64,000 nt of DNA from Volvox africanus (GCA_030268105.1 BSDZ01000078.1:4205001-4269000), one strand, 5' to 3'. Counted from the stretch's first letter, positions 1 to 15,000 are shown. The notes: generated by a model not told the origin, from the sequence alone. Numbers and translations are program-made.

Positions 1-15
1 CTTCTAGGGAGGCCC

Positions 16-3000
16 ATGTCTGTCGACCGGATTACTGCGCGCTATGAAGACCAGCAGGAGGCCATGACAACCGTGAATGCTACTGGGCCCGGCGGGACCA
101 GTCGATTGGTGGCCGGGGCATCGGGGCCAGGGGGCCATAGGAGATGCAAATCAGTCGACGCGGGGACGCTTCACCAGCCTGGAGGCATAAGCAGCAACGG
201 CGGTCATACGGCACCTACATCCGCTGGTCGAACACAGGCCCAGCAGCGGCGGCGCAGCTCTTTGGTGAGCTCCCCGGAGAAGGCAAGGCAGTTTACAACA
301 ATGGCCATTCATCGAGTGGCTATCCTGGGCATTCCATGCCCTCACACGCTGTTCAGTTTGCTTCATGCAAGCCTTGCAAATAGATGGATTGAGGATTAGA
401 TAGCTTCCAACAGTGCCATGGGCACTACGGGATCCTACAGGCCAAGAGTGAACTCTTGGTTTGTAGGATCCCGTAGTGCTGCTCCACAGCCTCCCCTCAT
501 GTCCCCATATCCTCACCGCAAGGGAACTGATAGCCGTACTGCATGCAAGGCTGCTCTAAGTTGTTGATCCCCTCACCACGGATATTGCGTCTGCAGAGCC
601 CGTTGTCACCCGCATCGCCTCCACAACGGCGCGCCTGGAGACCTGGTGGCGGCACACAGGGTAAGGTACCGTAGCCTTCAGCTCACATGATTTGATTTGC
701 AAATTTGTACGCACCCAAGAATGTCCCAAGTGCTGGGAAGGAGGAGTCTTTACAAAGCTGAGCATTTTCTTTTTTGTATGGTCCTTCACATTCTCGCTTT
801 AAGTGTGACCGTGTCTCCTACTGCTTCGCCGAGCTTAATATTCGTAACCGGTGCAGTACCAGCAATTAATGAAAGGACGAATAAATTTCAACTGATGGGC
901 GTTTTCCATGGGCGTGTGTGTGAACGTGCACCCAGGCTGCGGGCGATCCCCCCCCTCTCCAGTGAACTATAAAGATGCGGCACATGCCGTGGAGCGTGCC
1001 ATGCGAAAGCTGCGGATGCAGAACCAGGAGACGGCGGGCACCAGTCCAGAGCGCGTCAGAGCACTCGCAGCCTCCGCAGCTGCAGTCGCTGCGATAGCAG
1101 CCGGCGCCGTGGCGGACGGTTCGGCCTTACCATCCCCAAAACGGCAGATCGGCCTGCCGGATCGCGGCATTACCACTTCTCCGACGATCTTAGGCCGGCG
1201 CCATCACGCCTCGGCTGGGGCCCCTACGGAGATCCCGCCTCACCTGGCAGCTGCTGGACCTCTGCAGAAAAAGGGCCCATCGCTGCCCGCTCCCCAGGCA
1301 CGGCGGTCGTTGCAGGACGAGCTTATGGGATTACCGGCAGCATCCAACCAAGGCCTCATGCAGCCAGCCAGCGGCAAGGGCACTTACCGAACTGACGTAG
1401 CGAGTTCTCCGGGGTCGAGGCTGCGAGCCTCCTCCCCGGCGGCCCCGGGGTCACAGGCCGGGGTCTCTGGCAGCAGCAGTCACGCAGCTGTGGCATCTGC
1501 TCGGATTGATAACCTGCGCCGAGAGTTGGAAGAGTCCGCTCGTGAGACAGCACGATTGCGCCAGATCGCGGAAACGGCCGCAATGCCCCTCCCACCAAGA
1601 TTGCCGCAAGCAGCAGACGCCCCTGCTGCCGCACCTGCCTGGATACCACAGCCGCCGCCGTGGTCAGTAATAACTACGGTGAACGTGAACACTGGCGGCA
1701 CTGACAGGGGTCCGCCTCCTCATTTGGGCCAATACCAAAGTACTGCGTCCGGACCACAGTACAGCTGGCAGGTCCAGAGTGGCCCTCAGCCCGTCGCACC
1801 TCCACCATGGTACTCGCAGGGAGCAACCTTGGATGGTCATGTCGACGAGCGCATGGTGGAATCACCACAAGTTGACGTGTCGCTGCGGCCGAAGGAGTGG
1901 AGGACAGCAACGCAGGATGATGGGTCTGGGACGAGTCCATTGCCGCAGCCGCGGATGCCGCCCTCGGCATTGCAGCCCCATCGCGCTGCCTGGCCGGGCC
2001 CTAGTCCGGCGGGAAGCACGTCGATGGTTTACGGGGTCACCCGGACGGTGGGTGCGGAGGGCTCTGGAGCGGGCTTCGTGGACCTGTACCCGGCGGCGCT
2101 AAGAACCGATAACCCACCAGGGGATGCGGTGGTGACACCGCCACCACCGCCTCGGCATCAGCAGCAGGCCCTGCACTTGCCTTTGCATGGGGAAAGAAAT
2201 GTTGGTGGTGCCGGTCCCGCACGCAGGACCGCGGGCCCACTGCATAACTACGCCCATGCGCGAGATCCAACTGGGATCGTCGCTGTTAGCTATGACACAT
2301 CGTTCTCCGCCTCAGGGCTTCCATATCAGCAGCATCACCCTATCCCGCATCTACAACGTCGCGAAGAGGGACGCTGGGGAAGCGAAGGGTCGGCGCCGAC
2401 GGGTGGGGCGTTCGCAGGTCCGACGGCAAGCGCCTGGACAAGCGACGGTACTGACGCGCGCATGATGCCGCCGCCGCCGCCACCACTACCGCCGCAGCAG
2501 CAGCGGCCGCTGACACAGGATGCAGGCTCCGGTTTCCCGGCCAGGCAGCCCCCCGGGACGCAGGATGTCGCGAGTGGATCTCTTCATCAGCCTTACACCT
2601 CACAGCTGCCGGCCACTGAGCATCCACCCGCCTCCTTGCATCTGCGGCTGCATCCACCGCCCTTCCCGGGGGGACCCAGCACGGCACCATTAGCACACGG
2701 GACTGCACTGCAAGAATATCCGCCCCCGCAGCTACTGGCAGCGGCACCTTTCCAGGCACAGCTCCGGCACCCGCAGCACGCTTTCTCGTCCAGTTCCTGG
2801 CAGCCGCAGGATGCCGTATCGCCGCAGCAATCCCACGCAGCCAGGACACCCAGTAATGTAAACACGGGCGCGGAGCAGCACTTGCATCCTGGTGGTCTGG
2901 GCACGTCGCCCCAGCTATCGGAGGTATTTCCGGCACCGTCAGGGCCCGTGATGCCGACACCGGGACATTCGGAGCAAGTGACGCTGGACGACTTCAGCCT

Positions 3001-6000
3001 GATGAGGGCCAGTATGGATGTTGCCGCGCCGGGCAGCATGCAGCCCTCAGTGACCGGTACCCCGAGGTATAGCCAGCGAGCTGACGGCGCGAACTCAGGG
3101 TTTCCGTTTCACTCACTCGGACCGACGGGGGACGGAATGCACCCGGAGCAGCCGATGGGGGACATGGACACACCCTGGCAACAAGCGCTTCCCCCCCTGC
3201 AACTGCATGAAGGTTAGTGGAGAGGACAAACGATGATTCGGAAATGGTGTTCTGCACCTAAATTGAGTGAGCAGGATAGATGCAGCGGGGAAGAGGCCAC
3301 CACACCATTAGATGATCAGATGCATTAGGGTGAGGCAGAAGTGGATACGCACGAGAGGGATATGCGTGGGCGACGGCCTCGACCTTCTTCCCTGTTGGTG
3401 ATGATCCTAGCGGCGACTACTATATCTACACGTAGCATCGCATAGGTGGGTTTGTTTTCAGGTGTAGCTGTGCTGCATTCAGGTCTGGGCCAGGCGGACT
3501 TGCTACGGCCTCACCCGTTGGGCCCCGTGGCGACACCAGCAATCACCCTGCGCGGCCCGCCTGGCTCGGCCACTGCAGCCGCGGCCGCCACGCAGGCCAT
3601 TACCACTGTTGTCAGTGTTGTTGAGGAAGGCGGAGGCGGCGCCGGCGCTACTCGTGTCAATGTGTCGGAGGTGCTTCGGGAGGACAGCACCGCATCCAAT
3701 GACCAACACATCCACCTTCATATCCATCCCCCACCAGTTCAGGTGGGCGTATGGTATTGATGCTTTGTACATGGGCCGATGCTCGCCGTCGGGCCTTACG
3801 GTATCTAGGTGTCCGCATGGACAATCCAATGTCACAGCCGACTCATGAGTCCGGGCTGGGCACCGCCCAACCGGCGGTATCCCGGGTCATCTACCGTGAC
3901 GGTACAACTACGGTTGGGACGGTTCAACATGAAGCCTATCCCCCCAAGTCTCACTGGTTCCGTGAACCCGGACGGAATAGAAGAATACAGGAATGGCAGC
4001 GCGAAACTCTCCCTGAAATGCGTTTGCATGCGTACATGTACATCTAAGGTTGTGATGCACGTGGTGCTATATGCGTGCAATATATCCCCCCGTGCTCAGG
4101 TGCCGGGTACAACCGGCACGGACGCCTCGACGCCTCAACTTTTCCTCCAACCGGCACCGGAGCTGCACCGAGGCTCCGCTGCCGCAGCCTCACCTGCGGA
4201 CGGCGTTGCTCCCTCCACCAGCTTTGGTCTGCTGGTGCAACCAGGCTCACCCTTGCACGAGGCGCTCTCAGTGGGCAACCTAGTCTATGAGAGGATTGAA
4301 AGAATTAAACCCGCAGGACTGCCCAGCTCCCCTGACACAATGACGGTGACGCGCTCTGCGGCAACGGGGACGGTGGGCATGGCCGTCGGTTCATTTGGAA
4401 ATGATGATGGCAGGCCCTCACGCAGGGCGGGTAGGAGACGCAGCACCAAGGCTGATGAGACACCGCGCCAAGGTGGCGGAGGCAGTACTAGTACTGATGG
4501 CGGGGGCGGGGGTGGCCGTTGCCGCGATGAGCTTCAGAGCTTCGGGTACAGACGCCACGATGACGACGATGATAGCAGCAACGGCCGTGGTGGCGGCGGT
4601 AGCCATGCAAGCGGCGGTGACAGCTATGATTTACGGCGCAGCAGCCGATCTGGAGGAGCTGGCAAAGCCGGCAGTGGAGAGGGGTCACGGAGTGGCATCG
4701 GTGGTCGTGCTGACCACGGTAAAAGGACTCGCGGTGCCATGCAGGCGCAGAGCCGAACCAGCGAGAGCAGCGACTTGGATGACGGTATTGATGACACAGA
4801 CCTGAGCAGAGACGGTGGCGGGGATGGAGACCGCCGTGACGACAGCTACGACGACAGCGTCAGCGATGATCTTCCAGGCCCTGGTGGCGGTCCTAGGCTC
4901 AAGGCCTCCGACCGCAGCCACAGGCAGCTAGGCCATGAAGGTGCAGGCGACGGCAAGCGCCGAGTTCAGCAGAAGTGCAATAGCCCGGACGTCATCAGCA
5001 AGAACCGCAATCTGTCGGCGCAGGTGCTGGAGTTGCCACCCGCGCTGCAGCAGCAGGTACGTGGGCCATCACGCATCGCAGCACGGCACCTCGGGCTCCA
5101 GAAGGAGGGTCGAGGGTCTTCTCCGCATTGTACAAACTGTAGGGCATTTCAACCGCATGTTGACGCGTGTTTTGTGACGTAAACTCATTCCCGGTTTCGC
5201 GCACAGCAGGTTTCTTTATTCATGCATTGCTGATTCTGAGCCAGCCCCCATAAAAAGGGGGGAGCTACTTGAAGCCGACCGCGACGCTGGGTACATCCGC
5301 GCACACACACGCACACGCACACACACGCGCGCGCGCACATAAACACACACACACACACCTTACATGCATGAATACCACATCACACGGCATTCCACGAGAC
5401 GACTCAGCAGTACACGCCACGTCACGCCATGCAACACCGCCTTCAAGTCCTCAAGACCCCCCAACGTCAGATGGAGCACTGCGCTAATGTGCACTGTGCC
5501 CGAGATATCACTCCCCACACCATTTTAAATGTCCCCTGCCGCCGCGCGTGCGTCTCACGGCATCGTTGCTCCATGCCGTCGCAGTACGTCTCCATGCAGC
5601 GCCAACTGGCTGAGCAGGCGGCTGTGAACGCCACCCTTTCCGACCAGCTGCAGCGACTGCAAGGCCAGGTAGCGCCGGCCCCGCAAGAGGAGACACCCGG
5701 ACCAAGTCAACTAGCAGTGCCAGAGCACGAGGACGATGGGTACGGCTTGCAAACGGACTCGTGGGCGTCAAGCAGCCCACATGTTGCTGCGGCGGGGCCC
5801 ACTGGCAGGTCCAGTGACACCGACGGCAGCGGCATGGGCACTGGTAGCGGTGCCGCCGCCAGCTCGCCCATTCCGTTGAGGCGTTCGGGCGGCTCCGCTA
5901 GCGTGACCCCACGTGAGGCACTGCGGCCGGGGCCGAACTCACCTGCCCGAGGCAGCTGTACTGCCCTGAATTTGCCGTTGTGCATTAGCCCGGTAGCGAC

Positions 6001-9000
6001 GACAGGCCAATTGGCCAGCCCGCGCGAGGGTGATTCGACGCATTCGACATTGTCACTAGTGCCGGGCGGTTTATCCCCTCAATCGGCGGATGTGGAGTCG
6101 GTCAGGTTGCCTCCAGAGGACCCCAGCCAGTCGTCGCCACGCGCCCCTGGAGGATTCAAGCTAATCCAGGACCAATTGCTCAGAAACCAAGCACTCCAGG
6201 AGCAAATCTCTAGGCTCGGTGAACAGTTGGCCGAGCCGGCTGCTTTGACCGCTGGTGTGGAGCTTCCGCCAGAGCTAGCAGCAGCGTTGGCTAGCCTGGC
6301 AGCCTCGGTAGGACTAGTCGTGGGTGTTGAAGAAACGTGGGTCGTGCGTGTGGTTGCGTCGAGGAAAGATGCCTTAAGAATTGGGTCCCACTTCTTATGC
6401 TACTCTGCTGATGATTCTGGGACAGTGGATTGTAGCACTGTCGTCGACAATGCTGGGGATTATATACGTCGTCATAAATAATGGTGTTAGTGATTTGATA
6501 AATAGTGAATGAGTTAGGCTAAGGTCCAAGGCTTTCCTCCCACGTTCGTGCCCCTGAGCACTGCCCTTCTCGCTCTCTATCTGCCAGCCCCCCAACCTGA
6601 TAACGAACTGACGACATGTCCTGACCCTGCAGAGCGCGCCTTTACCGCCTGGCTCGTTGCGCGCACTAGAGCAGCAACTTGTGGCAATGACGCTGGAGAA
6701 GGAAGCAGTGGAGCGTGTGTTGCTGCAGGAGCAGGCCGAAGTGCGAATGTTACAGCAAGAGCTGGGCGTTATGTCGCAAGTGGCGACCGCGCTGGAGGAG
6801 ACGCAGGCGCAGCTGCAGGTGTGGGGTTCTCTATCTCGGACCATGCTCCGTTCTGCGCCAAGGCAAGGCATGGGCTCATGATGGGGGGTATATCCATGCA
6901 AGAAACTATATTTGAGTCTCGGGTGGATCTCATGCCGCCGTAATGAAGTTGCAGCACAATCACACCCAGTGAACACGCAGGCACCACAGACATGGAATTG
7001 CCTGATAATGTAACCTTTTTTGCAGGAGGCCCGCCTGGCAGTGGCACACCAACAGGAGGAGCTGCAGGAGCGCGACCAGCAGCTGGTTGCATGCCGCGAG
7101 AGGGAAGCCCAGCTTGTGACCGAGTTATCCGCGGAACGGGAGCGGGTGAGGTCCTGCCACCTCGCAGCAAACATGGGCGCACGATGTCTTACTTGTATCG
7201 ACATACTTACATGCATTCACAAAGTGAAACAGGAGCTTAACTTGACACATTTCTTGTGGATGCCGCTTAAAATTTGGGGTTGTGACGCCTTAGCTTGCCT
7301 GGGCTCAATTTGTCGTTTCCCATCGCCAGGCGAGAAGTCAAGTAGCGGCAATCGCAAGCTACTTCGAGCAGCAGTTTGAGGACGCCCGTGCAGCGATCGT
7401 GGCCGAGTTGCGAAGCCAGGTCGGAATGTTCTGCGATGTGCCCTACCCTGCCGTGCGAGCGTCATGGTTGTACGTTCTTTCCAGTTAGCTTTTCAGGGGC
7501 CTGGTCCGTGCGTGATCTGGATCCCTCTGCTGTCTGCTCTTCCTGGTCGTCCTGACAGTTCAACCCTTTTTCCCGCAGATAGCTGCAATGCGCGTCGGCA
7601 GAAGTGACTCCTACGCGCATGACTCCCGGCCGGATTCGTTTCGCATGGAGGTCGAGTCCCAGCTGTCTGGCCTTCGTAGTGAACTCCCATCACAGTTGTC
7701 ACAGCATGATCCCCCTGGGGCGAACCAGGGCGCACAGCTGCTTCACGAACAGCTTTCATCCCGGACCACTGCGGGCGACCTGGCATCGCAGATATCAGCC
7801 TCACTCTCAGCTGCGTTAGAGTCCACACGGTCCAGCACTCACCGCGGCGATAGCGCAGCAACAGCAGTTACCCTGGAGCATGACATCCATCCATCACTTG
7901 ATGCGGTATTTGCAACCCTACCGGATGCCTTACGCGCCGAGCTTGAGGCGCAGCTCGCGACCGGCCGCGCCACCCTCGCCGCCCAGGTCGCTGAAGTCCT
8001 CCGGGATGACACTATAAGGCAGCTGGAGAGCCGATACTCCGCGCCTGTGGGCAACTCACTGGGGCGCTCCAGGCTCCAGGAGGCCTTCGAGGCAGAGCAC
8101 GCAGCACAGCTGGCCGTCATGCGCGCCGAGCATACGATGCAGATGGAGATCATGCGCGTGCGCCACGCCGCGCAAGTGGAATCACTGTTAGCGGAGAAGG
8201 TGATGCAGCCGGAGGCCATCAGGGAGGAGTACGCGGCGCAGCTTGCACGCGTGCGGGCAGACCACGCCAAGCAGCTTGAGGAGCTTCGCGCGCGTCACGC
8301 CGTGCAGGTGGAGGAGCTGCTGGCGGATCGTGCGAGGGAACCAGAGGCGCTGCGCACTGAACACGCAGCTAAGGTTGCAGAGCTCCACCCGAACCACGCC
8401 AGGCAAATGGAGGCCCTACGCACCGAGCACGCCGAGCAGCTAGAGGAGCTGCTGGCGGAGCGGTCGCGACAACCTGAAGCGCTGCGCGCTGAGCATGCGT
8501 CCAGGCTCGCTGCCCTGCGTGAGGAGCATCTTGGCCAGATGGAGGTGCTGCGGTCGGGGCATGCCGCTCAGATGGAGGTGTTGCTGGCTGAACGGTCAGC
8601 ACAGCCGGAGGCATTACGTTCGGAGCACGCCTCGCAAATGGCAGTTCTGCGTGCAGAGCACGCGAAGCAGATGGAGATCTTGCGTGCAGAACATGCCAAA
8701 GAGATCGGGGTACTTTTGGCTGAGCGCGCTGCATTACCCGAAGCGCTGCGTGCAGAGCATGCAGCACAGCTGGAGGCTATGCGGAGCGAACATGCCTTCA
8801 GGCTGGGGATCTTACGCGCAGAGCACACGGCACAGATGGAAGCGATGCGCTCAAGCCACGCTGCTCAGCTGGAAACGCTACTGACGGAGCGCAATACTCA
8901 GCCGGATGTTCTCAAGGCGGAGCACGCAGCCCAACTGGCTGCAGTGCGCTCGGACCACGTGAAGCAGATCGAAGCGATTCGTGCGGAGCATGAAAAGCAG

Positions 9001-12000
9001 ATGGAGGATCTGTCCACAGCGCGTGCTGCGGAGCAACGCGACATGCTGCGCGCAGAGCACGCTGCGCAACTGGCGTCCATGCGCACAGATCATACCAAGC
9101 ATGTGGAAGTGATGCGCGCAGAGCTGACCTCGCGAATTGAGGCCCTTATGGTCGAGCGGACCGCGGTCACGCAGGCACTGCGCGACGAGCATGCCACACA
9201 GTTGGAGACCATCCGTGCAAACCACGCCTCTCAGCTAGCGGCACAAAGCGCTGAGCACGCCAAGCAGATGGAGGTGGTTCGCGCTGAGCACGCCAAACAG
9301 ATGGAACAATTGCTCCTCGAGCAAACCGCCCAGCCAGAGATGATTCGGGCGGGCTATTCCACGCAGGTGGCGGCGCTGCGTGCCGAGCACGCAATGCAGA
9401 TGGAGGCCCTGCGTGCTGAGCACGCGGCGGCACTGGCAGAAAAAGAGCGCCAGCGCGCTATATTTGTAGCAGCCCATGAGCAGCAGCTGCAGGAGCTGCA
9501 TGCTGAGCACCAGCAGCGCATGGAAGAGCTGGCTGTGCAGGCACGGCAGCGGTTTCAGCGGCAGGAGGCAGAGCACCGCAGTGGAATGACGGCACTAACG
9601 GAGGAATACCAGGCACAGATCGCCAGGCACACGCGGCGGTTGGACGAGCTGCTGGCGCGGCATAAGCAACAGTTGGACGAGCTGGCGGAGTCCAACCGCC
9701 GCCAACTGGATGATGTACGGCTGCATGGTGAGAAGCTGCTGGCAGAGGCGCGGGAGGCGGCGGAGCGGGGTGCGTCAGAAGCGACTGCCGCGCACGAGAA
9801 GGCGCTGGCGGAGCTTGCAGGTCGGCTGCGCGCGGCGGAGGCGGCAGAGGCAGCAGCGGCGGCAGTGCGGCGAGAGGGTGAGGCAGCGCGCAAGGCGCTG
9901 CAGACACAGCTGGACGAGGTGCTGACACACCTTAGCAAAGAGCGTGCAACTGCAAGCGAGCTGCGCGCCCGGAACCAGGCGCTAGAGGTTGCAGAAATGG
10001 AGGTTCGGCGGAGATTGGAAAAGCTGATGGCTCCGCGCGACCTTGGAGTGCGCCGCGAAGTCAAGGCGTGAGTTTTGAGTTTGGCGAACGCCTGGTATTG
10101 CTTAGGTGGGGCGTAGGTGGCTTCTTTAAGAGCAGAATTCATGCGGTGAGCTAGGGAAATTGACGTGCCGAGCCGTGTACTACAGCACATTGCTGACACG
10201 GCGAAGGAGCTCGGTCGAACTACTTTCCCTCCTGTCTATCGTGGGCTCAATCAGAGGACCCTTCAATAGGCTGCTACTGAACAGAAGGCTGGATTCGACA
10301 CCCGGACAGGACATGGAAGAACGTAATAAAAGTCAGCGGGACCCTGGAAAAATGTTATGGCTGCTCCAGTCGTTCCGGGAAGTATTAACATGACCGCTTC
10401 CGCCAATACCTTTTCACCCAACATGTTACCTGATGTTACCTCAGGGACAAACTCGGCGGTCGTCTCCTCCTGCGCCGCGTGCTTGGCCACTGGGCTGACA
10501 ACGCGCGCCTCTCAAGACGTCATAGGCATCAGATCGCTGTGATTGTGGAGCTGCGCCGCCGCCGCGTGTGCCGCCAGGCGATGCAACACTGGCGCACGAC
10601 GGTGTTGCGAACGAAGGTGCTGCGCGCGCTGCTCCATGGGAGTGAAACCTCCTTGATGCGGCGGGCGCTCGTGTCACTCAGGGCCCAGGCGCTGCAGCGC
10701 AGGTGCGTCCCTACGTTGTTGAATGCTGCTGTCCCAGTGCTTTCCTCCGCGCGCGGTTGCGATGTCGCCTCACGTTGACAGTCCTCCATCGGGTTCGCGC
10801 ATGTAAGCCCTAGCTTTCTAGTCTGGCTTGCGTTGACTAGTACGATGAGTAGTACGGATAGTATTCGGTGTTAAGAACATATGTCAAGAACCCGTCATCT
10901 GGAGCAAGTAACCGGTTAGTACCGGTTAGTAGTTTCATGAGACATTTCTTGGTGGACTCACGTACCGCCGCAAAGACACACGCTGCTGGTTTGTGGCTGC
11001 TGGATATGACTGCAGGCGTAAGGTTCGAGCCATCTCCATGGCCTTTGCACATTGGTTCGTGCGACAGCTGTCCCGCTGCTTCGAGGCATGGCGCCAGCTG
11101 CACCGCATGCACACCCGCGCGGCCGCGTACTCGGACCCAGCAGCTTTACGGTCAGCAATTGCGCACCGTAGCAGCCTGGTCCTGAGGGCGGCGCTTACCG
11201 TGTGGCATCAGCATGTATACCAGACCCAGCTGCCTAAAGTAGGGTGACGGCGGTATGTTGGGGAGCTAATGAGTTGGAGAGAGACACGCTGCGGATAAAA
11301 CACGCAAGGGCTGTCGGGACTTCATGCGGTCTTTGTGCAGTGTGCTCTAAAACCCAGCCAGCGCGTAGTTCGTTCCAGCCCGTTAGAACCGTTAGTGACC
11401 CGATCATTTAGAACCACTCCGTTTGCGCAATCGCGAAGGAAATTGTGGCCTCACATCGCCAATTCCACCGGCACCCTAAAGTTTTTGGCCACTGCCACAC
11501 ACTTCGCAGACGCAGCGTCGGCGCCGTGCTGCGCACGTCTACAGACGTCGGCTGCTCTGGAAGGCCATGGCCGGCTTCACGCAGCAAGCCGAGCGACGCA
11601 TCTTGAAGCGTAGCCAGATGGCTCGCAGTATTCGAAGGTAAAGCCCTACCCTTTAGACCCCCGTGTAAGCCCGTCCTGCGCTGTTATATTGGTGGAAGCG
11701 TGCAAAAGAGCTGGGAAACATGCTGCCGGACGGTATCCATGACCTTCTCCATCTCGGTTTCACGTCATACGGCCGGCTGCCTGAGGAGGGTCGATTGTAG
11801 TTAGGTGCTGCGGGATTGCCTTGCGCCTTCTCGTTCGTGTCAACCGGATGGGCCGAATCAAGAGCCTTCATGCGCGTGTACCCGTCTGCAGACACCGCTT
11901 CTCCGAACTCAACCGTGCAATCGCCTGCTGGTTGCGCTATTTGGAAGGAGCCCGTCGGAAACGGTCACTGCTGGCTGTGGCTGACCTACAGTACGGTCAT

Positions 12001-15000
12001 TCGGTGGTGCAGCGCTGGCGCCGAGCGGCGTGCCGCAGCCAGGCGCTCCGCATCGGCATGGCGGCCCTGCAAGCCAGGTAGGATACTAACATGGCTGATA
12101 CATCCGTGGTATTGGCCATGTGCGTATATCGATATCATAATATGTAACGATATCCGTGATATATCCACAATACATTATGTCTTGCTGTGCCGGCAGAGCC
12201 AGCGCTTGCTGTCTTGGTCAGCAGTGCCTCGTAAATTAAAATACAAAATGCTAGCCAAAGGAGTTGAGTCCATGATAAGCACCGTCAGACAAATGTTATC
12301 GACCTAGGCATGCTGCTGCACCGCGTGATTGCGTGTCACCTGCGCGCATCAACACAACCGACCCCCTCTGCAGTGCCGGCACCCGCCGCTTGCGAACGTG
12401 TTGGACGCGATGGCGCACGTTCCTTCTGCGGAGGCGCCAATCGGCACTCGCCTTGCGTCTGGCTTCGGAGCACCACCGCGGTGCGCTGCTGTGGCGCTGC
12501 ATGTCCGCCTGGCTGCAGCTGGCGCAGCAGTCTGCAGCGCGGCAGTTGCACATCAAGGGCATGAGGGAGTACCAGCGCATGATGCAGGTGAGGCTAGAGT
12601 AATTGCAGGCTTCCGTGTCTGTGATGCGCGCTTTTAAATGCGCAGCAGTGCCAGAGATGTGTTAAGTGCCATCATTAGGTCTGGCGCAATCCTCAACTCC
12701 ATCGCAATCGGTTCTACGTTATCGTTATATCTTCAGACATATCCATCGCCTCTACGAAAACATAGCTTATCAGAATCTGCAGCTGCGCCGTCTGCACGTG
12801 TCTTGCAGCCGTGCGCCACACGTGGGGCTTCAGGTAGCCGTGTGGCATCGGCTCTATGCGACAAGCATGTACTCCTATGACACACCTGGCGTGGTATCAT
12901 TCGCTCCTTGCTGCCTTCCTTGCTGAGATCACAGACGCTATACCTGTCCTCGGATTGCAGGCGGCGCTCCGGTGGCAGCGCCTCGTGGAGCTCGGCCGCC
13001 GTCAGCAGGCGGTCGTAGACCGGGCAGTGCGGCTGTACCGCCATCGGGTGCTGGCGAGCACGCAGCGCACGGTGCTGCGCCACTGGAGGGCGCTTGTGGA
13101 GGGCCGGCGAGGTCTGCTGCGCTCTGCAGCTGTAAGCTTCGTGCAGGCCTACCTATCCGTCTGGCGGCGGAGGGTGTTTGCCGCTTGGCACGGGTGCGTG
13201 TGGATGCGGGCGGCCGCTGAAGGGAGTCGAAATAGGGGCGCAGCGTCCCTTGAGGTGGTTTCCAGGGCCCTGTGACTAGGGATGTAAGCAACCGGGTTGG
13301 TCCGGCCGCGAAAAGATATGACAACAGTCCGTGTGCTGAACTGCATCCTTGTAGCGTTGCTCCCTATGTATTGTCCGCATCATATTTCGTCCTGAGGCAT
13401 GCACCTTGCTGCGGCTTTCCTCTTGCCTTGGTAGGGTGGCACGCCGTGCTTCGGGTGATCGAGGTATTGAGGCTGCGCTGGAGCTCCAGGGGGCGCTGGA
13501 GCGCAATGAGGCGGCCATGCGCCAGGTGTCCGCCCGGCTGGAAGCAGTAGGAGCAGAGAACGCGGCGCTGATGGACCAGCTAAAAGAGGTAAAAAACGGC
13601 AACATGACATCGCTCATGTCCTACTTTTCCCGGGTCCCTCAAAAGAGCACTAAAAACTCAGCGCTGCACAAAATTGGCGTATGGCACGACACGTTTTAAT
13701 CGATCGATCTAAATGCGACATGAAGGTTTTTCACGAGTTTCCGCTGCCTTGTGCGCATTGGCTGACGGTATTGTATGCGTGTTTCAGAACGGCTGCGGGC
13801 AACGTTCCAGGTGTTCTCCGCTGCGTGTCGTTCATGTAGTGATGGTGCATGGGGATCGGCCCGTCCCTTTCTAACGCCATCATGTGGCGGAGTGCTGACT
13901 GTAGTTCGGCCACCTTTGTTGAATGCAGGCCCAGTCGGAGGTGATGATCCTTCGAAAGCAGCTGGAGGACTCGGAGAAGCGCCTGGCGGAAACCGTGGAC
14001 GCACTCTCCACCGCTGAGCGAGAGCTGGAGGTGGGTTGGTGTCAGGCCGGGGATGAAGTGCCTACAGAGCCATAGGTGGCAAAGCCGTTTTGCTGGTATG
14101 GCACTACAGGGAGATACAATCAGATTCAACGTTTAGCTGGAAAGGAATAGGAGCTAAAGGACGGTAGAGCTGAGCTAACGTGATGGTCTTCTTGTGGCTG
14201 CAGGCCCAGGGCGCTGACTTGGAGGCACGTGCAGAAAAGGTCGCGTCCCTGGAGGAAGCGCGGGACGTGTTGCTGAAACGAGTGAACGAGTTGCGACAAC
14301 AGGTGTGCGGAGATCATATCTCTTTTACATAAGTCCTCTAAGGGGGAGGTTAGGATACGGCGAGGCGCACAAGGAAGCTTTAAGGGAAAGCGGAGCTATA
14401 AAATATGCTGAAGGACGACAATGCAGAGCCGGCGTGGGGGTTCATCGGGGTCAGGGCTGCCTTGTCCTGTGATGCGCTTACCGCCCAGGGCTATGCTCGC
14501 GCCAGGCCTTACAGCGGGCGATGTTAGTGTGACTAGGTGCGGGGGAATGGCAACGTGGAGGACTGTATAAACTGGGCGGTTCCTTCGCGGCCTAGGCTAA
14601 GTTGCGACATCGGCTTCCCTGTCGCCGTTTTCATTCCATCGCCTTTACCTGCAGGTGTCTGCAGGGGAGGTGTCATGCGCATCACTGCAGGAGCAGGCCT
14701 CTTCGCTCCAGCGTTCCCTTGTGGCGGCGCAGAGCACTGTCAAGGAACTGGGTCTTAAGATGCAGCAGCAGGCACGTCATAGTAGAAGCGGCAAGCATAC
14801 GTGCAAGTCATGGAGCGATCTCACGCTGTTGCGACCGTCTCAAGGATAGGTGGATAGGTGGAGCCCCTGGTGGTCTTAACTTCCCATGCATCAAGATGAT
14901 ACCAGAAGGCACATCTGACCTCTTTACCCTCCAGATTGGCCCATGCATGTATGGCGTAAGCCAGCGGGTCAGTGGAACCCCATTTTTGGTCCCGCTGTGA

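Noticed and set aside
2340..3039. Minus-strand frames within the first large exon of the giant gene
   Set aside because: Low-complexity shadow frames of Pro/Gln-rich coding sequence.
6395..7216. 273-codon minus-strand frame
   Set aside because: It overlaps three in-phase plus-strand coiled-coil exons and has Cys/Arg/Ser-rich random-like composition.
7839..10199. Long minus-strand open frames opposite the hendecad array
   Set aside because: They are antisense shadows of the Glu/Ala/Leu repeat, with Ser/Ala/Cys-biased translation, no splice logic and no domain.
11016..11040. GGTTCGAGCC resembling a tRNA T-loop
   Set aside because: It lies in a Sfi1-repeat exon and no acceptor stem or anticodon arm can be built around it.
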